Assembly (NCBI RefSeq): GCF_020035535.1
Contig: NZ_CP083350.1
Span: 2,242,501 to 2,306,500 of the forward strand
Length of the DNA stretch: 64,000 bases
Direction of reading: 5' to 3'
Source: Ensifer adhaerens
GTDB taxonomy: Bacteria; Pseudomonadota; Alphaproteobacteria; Rhizobiales; Rhizobiaceae
Positions 51,805 to 60,946 of the stretch are shown piece after piece; position 1 is the stretch's first letter, and every line of letters begins with the position of its first letter. Position numbers and translations under genes: made by a program. The notes beneath the pieces are model-generated. The model was given only the letters and a program-made list of their open reading frames with translations. It was not told where the DNA came from and did not search any database.

Positions 51805-53229
51805 ATGAGCCCCTATCGCAACTTTTCCGGCGGTCGTTTCACCGAAAGCACGTCTTCGGCGACGATCGACGTCCGCAATCCGGCAACCGGCCAGGTCTTC
51901 ACATCGGTGCCGGCGGCAACGGACGACGAGGCGAAAGCAGCGGTCGAGGCAGCCGTGAAGGCGCAGCGTGCCTGGGCGGCACTGCCGGCCATTCGGCGCG
52001 GTGAAACGCTCCGCCACTTGGCGGGCGTGCTGGAAAGCCGAGCCGAAAACATCGGCGCGGCTCTGGCGAAAGAGTCGGGCAAGAGCCTTGCCGACGCGAC
52101 CGCCGAAGTCATCTACGGCGCCGAACTGATGCGCTACCACGCCGAATGGGCCCGCCGCATCGAGGGCGAAGTGATCGAAAGCGACAATCCCGGCGAAACG
52201 CTTCTCCTCAAGCGTGTGCCGATCGGCGTTGCCGCCTGCCTGATCCCGTTCAACTATCCGATCTATACGCTGGTGCGGAAGATCGCCCCGGCGCTCATTG
52301 CCGGCAACGCCGTCGTTGTGCGCCCGAGCAACAACACGCCGACATCCGCCTTCGTTTTTGCCGAAGCGATCGTCGAGGCCGGCCTGCCGGAAGGTCTCGT
52401 CAACATCCTCACCATGTCGCATGACGTTGCGAAAACGCTCTGCACCCATCCCGGCGTCGGCATGATCACGCTGACCGGCAGCGTTTCGGCCGGCCGCATC
52501 GTGCTCGACTACTGCAAGGAAAACATCGCCAAGCCCTCTCTCGAACTCGGCGGCAAGACGCCCGTGATCGTCGAGCCGGATGCCGACCTCGACGCGGTGG
52601 CCCAGATGATCATCGCCGCCAAGACCGCCCATTGCGGCCAGGTCTGCACCAGCGCCGAGCGGCTCTACGTACACGAAAGCGTGCATGACACGCTGCTCGC
52701 CAAGCTGCGTGAAGGCTTTTCCGCCCGCGCCTTCGGCGACCGCGCCGAGGATGCGACCCGCATGGGCCCGCTCGCCAATGCCGCCGCGCAGAAACGCGTG
52801 CATGCAATGGTCGAGCAGGCGAAGGCCGAAGGTGGAATGGTCGAGACCGGTGGTTACTTGCCGGAGGGGCCAGGCTACTTCTATCCGCCGACGCTGATTT
52901 CCGGCTGCCGCCAGGAAATGGAGATCGTGCGCGAGGAGGTCTTCGGGCCGGTGCTTGCGGTAATTCGCTACTCGACGTTCGAGGAGGCGCTGGCGCTGGC
53001 GAGCGACCATCAGTTCGGGCTGAGCTCGGTACTCTTCACCGAGAACTACCGCACCGTCATGCGAACCAGCGATGCGATCGAGGCCGGCGAACTCTACGTC
53101 AATCGCTTCCCGGCGGATCCCTATCAGGGCTTCCACGCCGGCTGGAAACGCTCGGGCCTCGGCGGCGACGACGGCAAGCATGGCATGCTGGAATTCACCC
53201 AGACCCGCCTCGTCGTCCTGAAACACTGA
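51805..53229 (+). CDS. Aldehyde dehydrogenase, lactaldehyde/glycolaldehyde type
   Basis: A 474-residue NAD(P)-dependent dehydrogenase. The catalytic Glu247 is in LELGGKTPV and Cys281 in GQVCTSAERLYV; the cofactor-binding LTGSVSAGRIV is also present. The overall sequence resembles AldA-like lactaldehyde/glycolaldehyde dehydrogenases, so it probably oxidises a short hydroxyaldehyde to the acid. It is the first structural gene of a cluster with an MFS transporter, an enolase-superfamily enzyme and a GMC oxidoreductase. Confidence 0.9.
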   Translation: MSPYRNFSGGRFTESTSSATIDVRNPATGQVFTSVPAATDDEAKAAVEAAVKAQRAWAALPAIRRGETLRHLAGVLESRAENIGAALAKESGKSLADATAEVIYGAELMRYHAEWARRIEGEVIESDNPGETLLLKRVPIGVAACLIPFNYPIYTLVRKIAPALIAGNAVVVRPSNNTPTSAFVFAEAIVEAGLPEGLVNILTMSHDVAKTLCTHPGVGMITLTGSVSAGRIVLDYCKENIAKPSLELGGKTPVIVEPDADLDAVAQMIIAAKTAHCGQVCTSAERLYVHESVHDTLLAKLREGFSARAFGDRAEDATRMGPLANAAAQKRVHAMVEQAKAEGGMVETGGYLPEGPGYFYPPTLISGCRQEMEIVREEVFGPVLAVIRYSTFEEALALASDHQFGLSSVLFTENYRTVMRTSDAIEAGELYVNRFPADPYQGFHAGWKRSGLGGDDGKHGMLEFTQTRLVVLKH

Positions 53230-53336
53230 TCTTTTGAAATGACGCAATTCCGGATGGGAACCGGAATTGTCCGGACATCAACATCAAGACCGGGCCGATG
53301 GCATGCTCCCGCCATCGGTCTGGGAGGAGACGACCC

Positions 53337-54614
53337 TTGAGCTCAATTTCCGAAACAGAAATCGCCGCGCCGTCCGTGTCGGCCAGCAGCCGTTATCTGC
53401 AACTGGCGCTGATCGTGATCGCTGCCGGTGCGATCTATTCGATCCTTTATCTGCGCCAGTCCTACCAGACGACGATGCTGGAGGTGCTGAAGCTCTCGAA
53501 CACCGAGCTTGGCGTCCTCTATTCCATTCTCGGCACCAGCTTCCTTGTCGGCTACCTGCCGAGCGGCTGGCTTGCCGACCGCGTCCAGCCCCGAATCCTC
53601 ATCCTCATCTCCATGGTTGGCACCGGTCTGCTCGGCCTCTGGTATGCGACGCTGCCCGGTTACTCATCGCTGCTCGTCATCTATTGCGGCTTCGGGGTCA
53701 CGACGGGCCTGACGTTCTGGGCCGCCACGCTGAAGCAGGTGAACTTGATTGCCGGCGCCAATGAGCAGGGACGCTTCTTCGGTATTCTCGACGGTGGTCG
53801 CGGCCTGGTCGAGGCGTTGCTGGCAAGCGTCGCCATCGCGCTCTTCGTCTTCACGACGGAAACGCGCGGCGCCGCGCTTGCCATGGGCTTCCGCGATGTC
53901 GTGCTGCTCTATGCCATCTTCTGCATCGTCGTCGGCGTCGCTTACTTCACCGTCTCGCAGCCCGTCGCTGTCGACAAGGGCGCGCGTATGCGCGAAGGCA
54001 ACCTGCTTGCCGACATCAAGACGCTGCTCCGTATCCCCGAGGTGTGGCTGGTCGCCGCCATCATCTTCTGCGGCTATCACGTCTTCCTTGCGACCTACAG
54101 CTTCTCGGCCTATCTGCAGGAAGGCGGCTTCGGCATTTCCGCCGCCATGGCCGGCCTGATCGTCACGATCAAGCTGTGGCTGCGCCCGGTCGGCGGTATC
54201 GGCGGCGGCTTGCTCGGCGACCGCTACGGCAAGACCGGCATCCTGCTCCTGAGCTTCATCGTCGCAGCCGCCAGCCTCGTGGCGATGATCGCCCTGCCGG
54301 GCATCGGCTCCACGGTCCTCTTCGTCGGACTGGTGCTGCTCGTCGGTCTCATCACCTATACGATCCGCGGCCTCTATTGGGCGATCCTCGACGATTGCCA
54401 CGTGCCGGCCAACCTCACCGGGCTTGCCATCGGCATTATCTCGCTCGTCGGCTATGCGCCCGACACCTACCTGCCGCTCGTCAACGGATACCTGTCGGAC
54501 CGCTATCCCGGCATCACCGGCTACCAGTTCTATTTCGGCTACATCGCCGCCGTCTGCGTCCTCGGCGCCATCGCCACCCTGGCGCTGATGGCCCGCCTCA
54601 AGAAAAAGGGATGA
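53337..54614 (+). CDS. Major facilitator superfamily transporter
   Basis: A 425-residue protein with 12 predicted membrane helices and the MFS loop motif GWLADRVQPR between helices 2 and 3, repeated as GGLLGDRYGKTG in the second half. The start is a TTG with GGGAGGAGA seven bases upstream, which decides it over an out-of-family longer frame. It probably imports the substrate of the surrounding catabolic cluster. The stop overlaps the next gene (ATGA). Confidence 0.88.
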   Translation: MSSISETEIAAPSVSASSRYLQLALIVIAAGAIYSILYLRQSYQTTMLEVLKLSNTELGVLYSILGTSFLVGYLPSGWLADRVQPRILILISMVGTGLLGLWYATLPGYSSLLVIYCGFGVTTGLTFWAATLKQVNLIAGANEQGRFFGILDGGRGLVEALLASVAIALFVFTTETRGAALAMGFRDVVLLYAIFCIVVGVAYFTVSQPVAVDKGARMREGNLLADIKTLLRIPEVWLVAAIIFCGYHVFLATYSFSAYLQEGGFGISAAMAGLIVTIKLWLRPVGGIGGGLLGDRYGKTGILLLSFIVAAASLVAMIALPGIGSTVLFVGLVLLVGLITYTIRGLYWAILDDCHVPANLTGLAIGIISLVGYAPDTYLPLVNGYLSDRYPGITGYQFYFGYIAAVCVLGAIATLALMARLKKKG

Positions 54615-55837
54615 CCCCCATGAAGATTGCGTCTCTCAAGACCTATGCCGTCGCCGTCCCGCCGCCGCATGTGGGTGGCATGTACTGGATCTTCGTGCGC
54701 CTCACGACCGCCTGCGACATCGAGGGCATCGGCGAGATCTACGCGACCTCGTTCCATCCGAAGGCGCTGACACCGCTGATCGAGGACGTCTTCGAGCGGC
54801 ATCTGCTCGGCCATGACCCGCACCAGATCGAGCGCTTCTGGCGCTCGGCCTATTCGAGCGGCTTCACCCAGCGCCCGGACCCGACGATGATGGGCATCGT
54901 CTCGGGCCTCGAAATCGCCTGCTGGGATATCATCGGCAAGGCCGCCGGCCGGCCGGTCGCAGACCTCTTGGGCGGCACGGTGCACGAGAAGCTGCGCGCC
55001 TATACCTATCTTTATCCGAAGAATGCCGCCGGCGAGTTCGATTTCAACGACCCGGATCTCGCCGCCGACTGCGCCGTCGAAATGGTCGAGATGGGCTTCA
55101 CCGCCGTCAAGTTCGACCCGGCAGGTCCCTATACCAACTATTCCGGCCACCAGCTTTCGCTCGGCGTGATGGATCGCTCGGAGGAATTCTGCTGCAAGAT
55201 CCGCGAGGCTGTCGGAAGCAGCGCCGATCTGCTCTTCGGCACGCACGGCCAGATGGTGCCGTCCTCGGCGATCCGGCTGGCGCGGCGCCTCGAAAAATAC
55301 GACCCGCTCTGGTTCGAAGAGCCGGTTCCTCCGGGCCAGGAAGCGGCGATGGCCGAGGTGGCGCGTGCGACCTCCATTCCGATTTCGACCGGCGAGCGCC
55401 TGACGACCAAATACGAGTTCCAGCGCATCCTCGAACTCAAGGCCGCCTCGATCCTGCAGATGAACGTCGCGCGCGTCGGCGGGCTTCTCGAAGCGAAGAA
55501 GATCGCCGGCATGGCCGAGGCCTACTACGCCCAGATCGCGCCGCATCTCTACAACGGCCCGGTGGGCGCCGCCGCCAGCATCCAGCTTTCTGCCGCCACA
55601 CCAAACTTCCTCATCCATGAGGCGATCCTCGATTTCAGCGGGTTCCATGCGGACGTGCTGAAGACCAAGCTCATCGTCGAGGACGGCTATATCATCCCGT
55701 CGCGCGAACCTGGTCTCGGCATCGAGCTCAACATGGATGTCGTCGAGAATCACACGCCCTACACCGGCGAGCGCCTGCACCTGCAGATGGACAGCCGGCC
55801 GGCGGACGTGAAGGCCTTTGCGCCGGCACGCGGATAA
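54611..55837 (+). CDS. Enolase-superfamily (mandelate racemase/muconate cycloisomerase-type) enzyme
   Basis: A 408-residue protein with the capping domain (IGEIYATSFHPKALTPLIED) and barrel motifs of sugar-acid dehydratases: FTAVKFDPAGPY, LLFGTHGQM, DPLWFEEPVPP, ISTGERLTTKYEF and IAPHLYNGPVGAAA, which together supply the metal ligands (D/E, E, E) and the acid/base residues. The best guess is a dehydratase of an aldonic or similar acid. It overlaps the MFS stop if the ATG at 54611 is used; the ATG at 54620 is an alternative. Confidence 0.85.
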   Translation: MTPMKIASLKTYAVAVPPPHVGGMYWIFVRLTTACDIEGIGEIYATSFHPKALTPLIEDVFERHLLGHDPHQIERFWRSAYSSGFTQRPDPTMMGIVSGLEIACWDIIGKAAGRPVADLLGGTVHEKLRAYTYLYPKNAAGEFDFNDPDLAADCAVEMVEMGFTAVKFDPAGPYTNYSGHQLSLGVMDRSEEFCCKIREAVGSSADLLFGTHGQMVPSSAIRLARRLEKYDPLWFEEPVPPGQEAAMAEVARATSIPISTGERLTTKYEFQRILELKAASILQMNVARVGGLLEAKKIAGMAEAYYAQIAPHLYNGPVGAAASIQLSAATPNFLIHEAILDFSGFHADVLKTKLIVEDGYIIPSREPGLGIELNMDVVENHTPYTGERLHLQMDSRPADVKAFAPARG

Positions 55838-55858
55838 CTCCGACGATAGGATATCGAG

Positions 55859-57472
55859 ATGATCTACGACTACATCATCGTCGGCGCCGGGTCGGCGGGC
55901 TGCATTCTTGCGAGTCGGCTCAGCGAAAACGGTCGCCACAAGGTGCTTTTGATCGAGGCCGGCGGCAACGACAATTCCTTCTGGTTCAAGATCCCGGTCG
56001 GCTATGCCCGCAGCTACTACAACCCCGCGGTCAACTGGATGTATTCGAGCGAGCCCGAGGCCGAGCTTCAGGATCGCAGCATCTACGTGCCGCGTGGCAA
56101 GGTCCAGGGCGGCTCCGGCTCGATCAACGCGATGATCTATGTGCGCGGCGCGCGCGACGACTTCGACGACTGGAAGAACGCCGGCAATGCGGGCTGGGGC
56201 TATGACGACGTGCTGTCCTATTTCCGGCGGCTCGAAACCCATGCCCGGGGATCATCGGAGTGGCACGGCGGCGAAGGGCCAATCCACATCACGCCGATGC
56301 GCGGCATGACGCACCCGATCACCGATGCATTCCTCGAAAGCTGCGGTTCGCTACAATTGCCGCTCAACGAAGATTTCAACGGTGCCTCGATCGAGGGCGC
56401 CGGTGTCTACGACGTTAACACCAACAATGGTCGCCGCTCGCATTCGAGCGCGGAATATCTGAGGCCCGCCCTCAAGCGTCCCAATCTCACGATCGAACGC
56501 TACGCGCAGGCCGAGCGGCTGGTCTTCGGCGAAGATGGGCGCGTGACCGGCGTCGATGTCATTCAGAATGGCAAGCGTCGCCGCTTCACGGCGGGGCGCG
56601 AAGTCATCCTGGCCGCCGGCGCGGTCGGTAGCCCGCAGCTGCTGCAGGTCTCGGGTATCGGCGACGGCAAGACGCTGTCGTCGCTCGGGGTCGAAACGCG
56701 CCGACATATGCCGGCCGTCGGCCAGAACCTGCAGGATCATCTCTGCGCCAGCTTCTATTATCGCGCGACGATCCCGACGCTCAACGATGAGTTTGGCAGC
56801 CTCTTCGGCCAGATGCGGCTCGGTCTGCAGTATCTCTTGACCGGCAAGGGACCGTTCTCGATGAGCGTCAACCAGGCGGGCGGTTTCTTCCGCGGCCGGC
56901 CCGACGAAGAGCGCCCGAACATCCAGCTCTATTTCAATCCGCTCTCATACCGCATCCCGACGGATCCGAAGGCCGGCCTGAGGCCGGAGCCCTATCCCGG
57001 CTACCTGATCTGCTTCAATTCCTGCCGGCCGACGAGCCGCGGCAGCATCTCGATCGCGTCCGGCGACCCCTCGGTGAAACCGCTGATCCGGCCGAACTAC
57101 CTGACGACCGATCGCGACATCGATGAGGTGCTGCAGGGAAGCCGGCTTGTCCGCCGGATCGCGTCGGCCGCGGCACTCTCTTCGCTGACGGCCGAAGAAA
57201 TCTCGCCGGCGCCACGCGTCGAAAGCGACGAAGCGCTGATGGATTATTTCCGTGAAAACTCCGGCTCGATCTATCACCTCTGCGGCACCTGCGCGATGGG
57301 GCCGGACCAGGCGAGTTCGGTGGTCGACAGTCGCCTGAAGGTCCACGGTGTTCCCGGTCTTCGCGTCGTCGACGCCTCGATCTTCCCCAACATCACCGCC
57401 GGCAACATCAATGCGCCAACGATGATGGTTGCGGAGAAGGGCGCCGATCTCATTCTGGCGGATGCCGCCTGA
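55859..57472 (+). CDS. GMC-family FAD-dependent oxidoreductase
   Basis: A 537-residue flavoenzyme with the N-terminal FAD motif IIVGAGSAGCILASRL, the GMC signatures PRGKVQGGSGSINAMIYVRG and GAVGSPQLLQVSGIG, and C-terminal catalytic histidine IYHLCGTCAMG followed by NITAGNINAPTMM. It is of the choline/alcohol dehydrogenase type and probably oxidises an alcohol group of the substrate. It begins 22 bases after the enolase-superfamily gene. The true electron acceptor is unknown. Confidence 0.9.
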   Translation: MIYDYIIVGAGSAGCILASRLSENGRHKVLLIEAGGNDNSFWFKIPVGYARSYYNPAVNWMYSSEPEAELQDRSIYVPRGKVQGGSGSINAMIYVRGARDDFDDWKNAGNAGWGYDDVLSYFRRLETHARGSSEWHGGEGPIHITPMRGMTHPITDAFLESCGSLQLPLNEDFNGASIEGAGVYDVNTNNGRRSHSSAEYLRPALKRPNLTIERYAQAERLVFGEDGRVTGVDVIQNGKRRRFTAGREVILAAGAVGSPQLLQVSGIGDGKTLSSLGVETRRHMPAVGQNLQDHLCASFYYRATIPTLNDEFGSLFGQMRLGLQYLLTGKGPFSMSVNQAGGFFRGRPDEERPNIQLYFNPLSYRIPTDPKAGLRPEPYPGYLICFNSCRPTSRGSISIASGDPSVKPLIRPNYLTTDRDIDEVLQGSRLVRRIASAAALSSLTAEEISPAPRVESDEALMDYFRENSGSIYHLCGTCAMGPDQASSVVDSRLKVHGVPGLRVVDASIFPNITAGNINAPTMMVAEKGADLILADAA

Positions 57473-57732
57473 CGAAGACGCCAATGGATATCCGCTCGGT
57501 GACGTGGGGAACCCGACGCAGGGGCCGGCCGCGAACGCAAGCGCTGCGATTGGCAAGGTGTGAATTGCCATCGCCGATCGAGCGTGGCTATACTCCCGTG
57601 ACTTCATAGCCGCCTACAATCAGTGCTTGCCTGGCCGAAAGATTGTTGCCGCCACGCTTGGGCGTGGTGGGGAGCGTCCGCGTTGCGGTCGCCTGCAAAG
57701 CACTGCGAGCAACGCCTGCGAGGGAGAGACGC

Positions 57733-59472
57733 ATGCTGAGTTTCCGCTTGAAGAACCTGCCCGTCACCGCGTTTGTTTCGTTGAGCCTGACGCCCTGGGC
57801 GGTGCAGGCGGCCTCGCCGGAGCCGGTCAAGGCCGAACATGGCATGGTGGTGACGGCGCAGCACCTGGCGTCCGATATCGGCGTCGCCGTGCTGAAAAGC
57901 GGCGGCAATGCGGTGGATGCGGCCGTTGCCGTCGGCTATGCGCTTGCCGTCACCTATCCGACCGCGGGCAATATCGGCGGCGGCGGCTTCATGACGATCC
58001 GCTTCAAGGATGGCAAGACCACCTTCCTCGACTTCCGCGAACGCGCACCTCAAGGTGCGACCAAGACCATGTATCTCGACGCCAAGGGTAACGTCGTCGA
58101 TGGCCTTAGCACCGAGGGCTATCTCGCCGTCGGTGTCCCGGGGCCGGTCATGGGCTTTGAAGTGGCCCGCAGTCGCTATGGCACGAAGCCGCTTGCCGAT
58201 CTGATCGCGCCGGCCATCGCGCTTGCCAAGGACGGCTTCGTGCTGGAGCAGGGCGATATAGATTCCTTTGAGGGCGAAACGGACAGGCTCGCCAAGGACC
58301 CGGCCGCGGCCGCGATCTTCCTGAAGGACGGCAAGCCTTTCGTCGCCGGCGAGAAGTTGGTCCAGACCGACCTTGCCGCATCGCTTTCGAGCATCGCCGA
58401 GAAGGGCACCGACGCCTTCTACAAGGGCGCGATTGCCGACCAGATCGTCAAGGCGAGCGCGGAGAAAGGCGGCGTGCTCGCCAAGGCCGATTTCGAGCGC
58501 TACTCCGTGCGCGAACTGGAGCCGGTCAAGTGCAACTATCGTGGCTATGACATCGTCTCTTCGCCGCCGCCGTCCTCCGGCGGCGTGATCATCTGCGAAA
58601 TCCTCAACGTTCTCGAAGGCTACCCGATTTCCTACATGGGCTATGGCGCCGCGGAGACCGTGCATGTGATGATTGAGGCGATGCGTCATGCCTATGTCGA
58701 CCGCAACACGTCGCTCGGCGATCCGGACTTCGTCGAAAACCCCGTCGCCAAGCTCACCGACAAGGCCTATGCAAAGGAAATCCGCGCCAAGATCGATCCG
58801 TTCCGCGCCGGCGTTTCCGCAACGCTGATCCCCAAGGGGTTCGGTGAAAGCAAGGAGACGACGCATTATTCGATCATCGACGACGAGGGCAACGCCGTCG
58901 CCGTCACCTATACGCTGAACGGATCCTTCGGCGCCGGTGTGGTGGCGCCCGGAACCGGCATCCTGCTCAACAACGAGATGGACGATTTCACCGCCAAGCC
59001 CGGCGTGCCCAACCTCTACGGGTTGGTGCAGGGCGAGGCCAACGCGATCGCGCCCGGCAAGACGCCGCTGTCGTCGATGAGCCCGACGATCATCGCCAAG
59101 GACGGCAAACCCTTCATGGTGATCGGCAGCCCGGGCGGCGCCCGCATCATCACCATCACGCTCGAAGCGATCCTCAACGTCATCGACCACGGCATGAACA
59201 TTCAGGAAGCGGTCGACGCGCCGCGTATCCATCACCAGTGGCTGCCGGATAAGGTCTTCATGGAGCCCTATGCGCTCTCGCCCGATACCCGCAAGCTTCT
59301 GTCGGCCATGGGCCACAACGTCCAGATAGACGAAAGCTGGACGATCTGGGGGCAGGCGACCGGCATTCTCGTCGGCGGCGAAAGCCTGTCCGACATCGGG
59401 GCCGGCGGCGGCGCCCGCTACAATGGCGCCGTCGATAGCCGCATAGGCGCGGGTGCTGCGCGCGGCTACTAG
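57733..59472 (+). CDS. ggt: Gamma-glutamyltransferase
   Basis: A 579-residue precursor with signal peptide (PVTAFVSLSLTPWAVQAA). The self-cleaving site is ETTHYSIIDDEGNAV with catalytic Thr377 opening the small subunit; GNIGGGGFM and PGGARIITI are also typical. In the periplasm it hydrolyses glutathione or transfers its glutamyl group. GGGAGAGA precedes the ATG at 57733, which starts the signal peptide; an in-frame upstream start adds 30 poor residues. It stands alone after the catabolic cluster. Confidence 0.93.
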   Translation: MLSFRLKNLPVTAFVSLSLTPWAVQAASPEPVKAEHGMVVTAQHLASDIGVAVLKSGGNAVDAAVAVGYALAVTYPTAGNIGGGGFMTIRFKDGKTTFLDFRERAPQGATKTMYLDAKGNVVDGLSTEGYLAVGVPGPVMGFEVARSRYGTKPLADLIAPAIALAKDGFVLEQGDIDSFEGETDRLAKDPAAAAIFLKDGKPFVAGEKLVQTDLAASLSSIAEKGTDAFYKGAIADQIVKASAEKGGVLAKADFERYSVRELEPVKCNYRGYDIVSSPPPSSGGVIICEILNVLEGYPISYMGYGAAETVHVMIEAMRHAYVDRNTSLGDPDFVENPVAKLTDKAYAKEIRAKIDPFRAGVSATLIPKGFGESKETTHYSIIDDEGNAVAVTYTLNGSFGAGVVAPGTGILLNNEMDDFTAKPGVPNLYGLVQGEANAIAPGKTPLSSMSPTIIAKDGKPFMVIGSPGGARIITITLEAILNVIDHGMNIQEAVDAPRIHHQWLPDKVFMEPYALSPDTRKLLSAMGHNVQIDESWTIWGQATGILVGGESLSDIGAGGGARYNGAVDSRIGAGAARGY

Positions 59473-59677
59473 AGCCCCGGCGAAAAGGTACACGGACTGT
59501 GCTTTGGCACCGTTTGACAGCGGAATGCCGGTCCGCTGCGCAAATTGGCGCGTGCGATCACTGCGCGCTCGCGCGAAAAAGATTTGAAAGCGTTTTCGGT
59601 TGAATTTATTATAATTTCCAGAGCGTGCGCCGCACGCGGTCGTACGCTTTGATCAAGCTTCATTCGTGGAGGTTGTC

Positions 59678-60034
59678 ATGGCACTGATGGAAGGAAAGAA
59701 AGCGCAGGACTGGATCAATCTGGTTCTCGCCGTCTGCCTGTTCGTCTCTCCCTGGATCATGGGTTTCGTTGTCGAGAGCGTTCCGGCCTGGAACGCTTGG
59801 GGCGCCGCCATCGTGCTCGGCGTTCTGGCAATCGCGACGCTTGCCATGTTTGCGGAATGGGAGGAATGGGCAAGCCTCATCGTCGGGCTTTGGCTGATTG
59901 CTTCGCCTTGGCTGCTTGGATTCTCGACAAGTCCCCACCCCATGTGGACGCATGTCGTCCTCGGGGCGTTGGTGACCGCGCTCGCGATCTGGTCAGTCTG
60001 GGACGAACGCCAGCACCCGCATGCACACGCATGA
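59678..60034 (+). CDS. SPW repeat membrane protein
   Basis: A 118-residue protein with four membrane helices arranged as two repeats, each containing the motif SPW: LAVCLFVSPWIMGF and LWLIASPWLLGF. This is the SPW-repeat family, whose function is unknown. GGAGG lies before the ATG at 59678. The C-terminus is His-rich (DERQHPHAHA). Confidence 0.88.
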   Translation: MALMEGKKAQDWINLVLAVCLFVSPWIMGFVVESVPAWNAWGAAIVLGVLAIATLAMFAEWEEWASLIVGLWLIASPWLLGFSTSPHPMWTHVVLGALVTALAIWSVWDERQHPHAHA

Positions 60035-60110
60035 TGATGAGCAGAGAAGTCGCGGCCCGGCGCCGCAGCTCCGGGCCGCGAGCAAATGCTGACCCTTTGA
60101 CCCCCCTCCG

Positions 60111-60400
60111 CTAGCTGATGACCCCGCCGGGAGTGCGTTTCAGCATCTCTGCGTAGCTTGCCGCTGCTCTTTCCGTTTCATCGAGATATCGGCTGGCGCT
60201 CGGACGCGAGCGCACCAATTCGTAGAGATTGGCCACCTGTGGGCATCGGTCGCACACGCCATCCACGTCGAGATAGGCGATCCAGAAACACAGGTAGAAA
60301 TCGGCCACCGAAAAGCGCGGACCGAGAATATAGGGCCCTCTGCTCGCAAGCCTCCTGTTCATGACGTCAGGACGGCCGAGGATGAGCGATTTTGCATGGT
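60111..60400 (-). pseudogene. C-terminal fragment of a glutathione S-transferase
   Basis: The frame reads SLILGRPDVMNRRLASRGPY, then FSVADFYLCFWIAYLDVDG and ends near SRYLDETERAAASY, which is the helical C-terminal domain of a GST. The thioredoxin-like N-terminal domain is gone: upstream the frame turns into the antisense of a kinase fragment. It is a remnant. Confidence 0.65.
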
Positions 60401-60421
60401 CCTGAATGCTGCTGTCGTCCT

Positions 60422-60863
60422 CCAGAGCAGTTGCTCGATCTGCAGCGGCTGGAAGCAAACGCCAAGCCGCCTTCCGAAGTAGATCTTGTCGAATTGTGCC
60501 GCGACATTGCCGCGGATCTTGCGCCTCAGGCGGGCGATCATCAACCTGGTTCAAAACGCGATCGAGCATGCCGGAAACCAGGGATTGATCGCCATAAGGG
60601 TGGAGCGGGAAGGCGTGATCGAAATCTGTGACGACGGTCCCGGCGTTCCCGAGGCGGAGCGCGAACGCATATTCGAGCCATTCTACCGCTTGAAGCCGCG
60701 GGATCGAGGCGCGGGGCTCGGGCTCAATCTCGTGTTGCAGATTGCCCGGCGGCATGGCGCTCAAATGACGGTTCTGACGTCGCCAAGCGGTGGCGCCTGT
60801 TTCCGCATGGCCTTTGGCAAAGAGGCTGTCGCGCAGGCCCGGCTTCCCGCGCTCCCAACATAA
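60422..60863 (+). pseudogene. C-terminal fragment of a sensor histidine kinase, frameshifted
   Basis: PEQLLDLQRLEANAKPPSEV in one frame resembles the end of a kinase dimerisation helix; after a shift near 60525 a second frame continues with INLVQNAIEHA (N box), EICDDGPGVP (G1), FEPFYRL and RGAGLGLNLVLQIARRHG (G2). A piece between the two parts is missing. The fragment lacks the phosphorylated histidine region and sensor domain and is not a working kinase. It abuts the GST fragment on the other strand. Confidence 0.65.
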
Positions 60864-60907
60864 AGCTTCCCATTGCCCCTGCTTTGGCCTAGAAGGCGCC
60901 CCGTAAT

Positions 60908-60938
60908 CCGGTCGCAGCCTACCCGGTCAAAACAAGGA
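60908..60938 (+). promoter_or_regulatory. preQ1-I riboswitch-like leader of queCDE
   Basis: CCGG (60908-60911) pairs with CCGG (60923-60926) around the loop TCGCAGCCTAC; an A-rich tail TCAAAACAAGG follows, and its AGG (60935-60937) can pair with CCT in the loop, forming an H-type pseudoknot. This is the plan of the small preQ1-I riboswitch, and the tail includes the ribosome-binding site AAGGA of queC. Binding of preQ1 would block translation. Confidence 0.75.
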
Positions 60939-60946
60939 CACCTATC

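Noticed and set aside
54044..54610. N-terminal extension of the enolase-superfamily frame
   Set aside because: Out-of-frame reading of the MFS transporter gene; the enzyme family starts at MKIASLKTY.
54539..56242. 567-residue minus-strand frame across the enolase-superfamily and GMC genes
   Set aside because: Spans two real genes on the other strand and has no motif; codon bias mirror effect.
57604..59493. 629-residue minus-strand frame opposite the gamma-glutamyltransferase gene
   Set aside because: Exact antisense of a well-supported gene; no family-like blocks.
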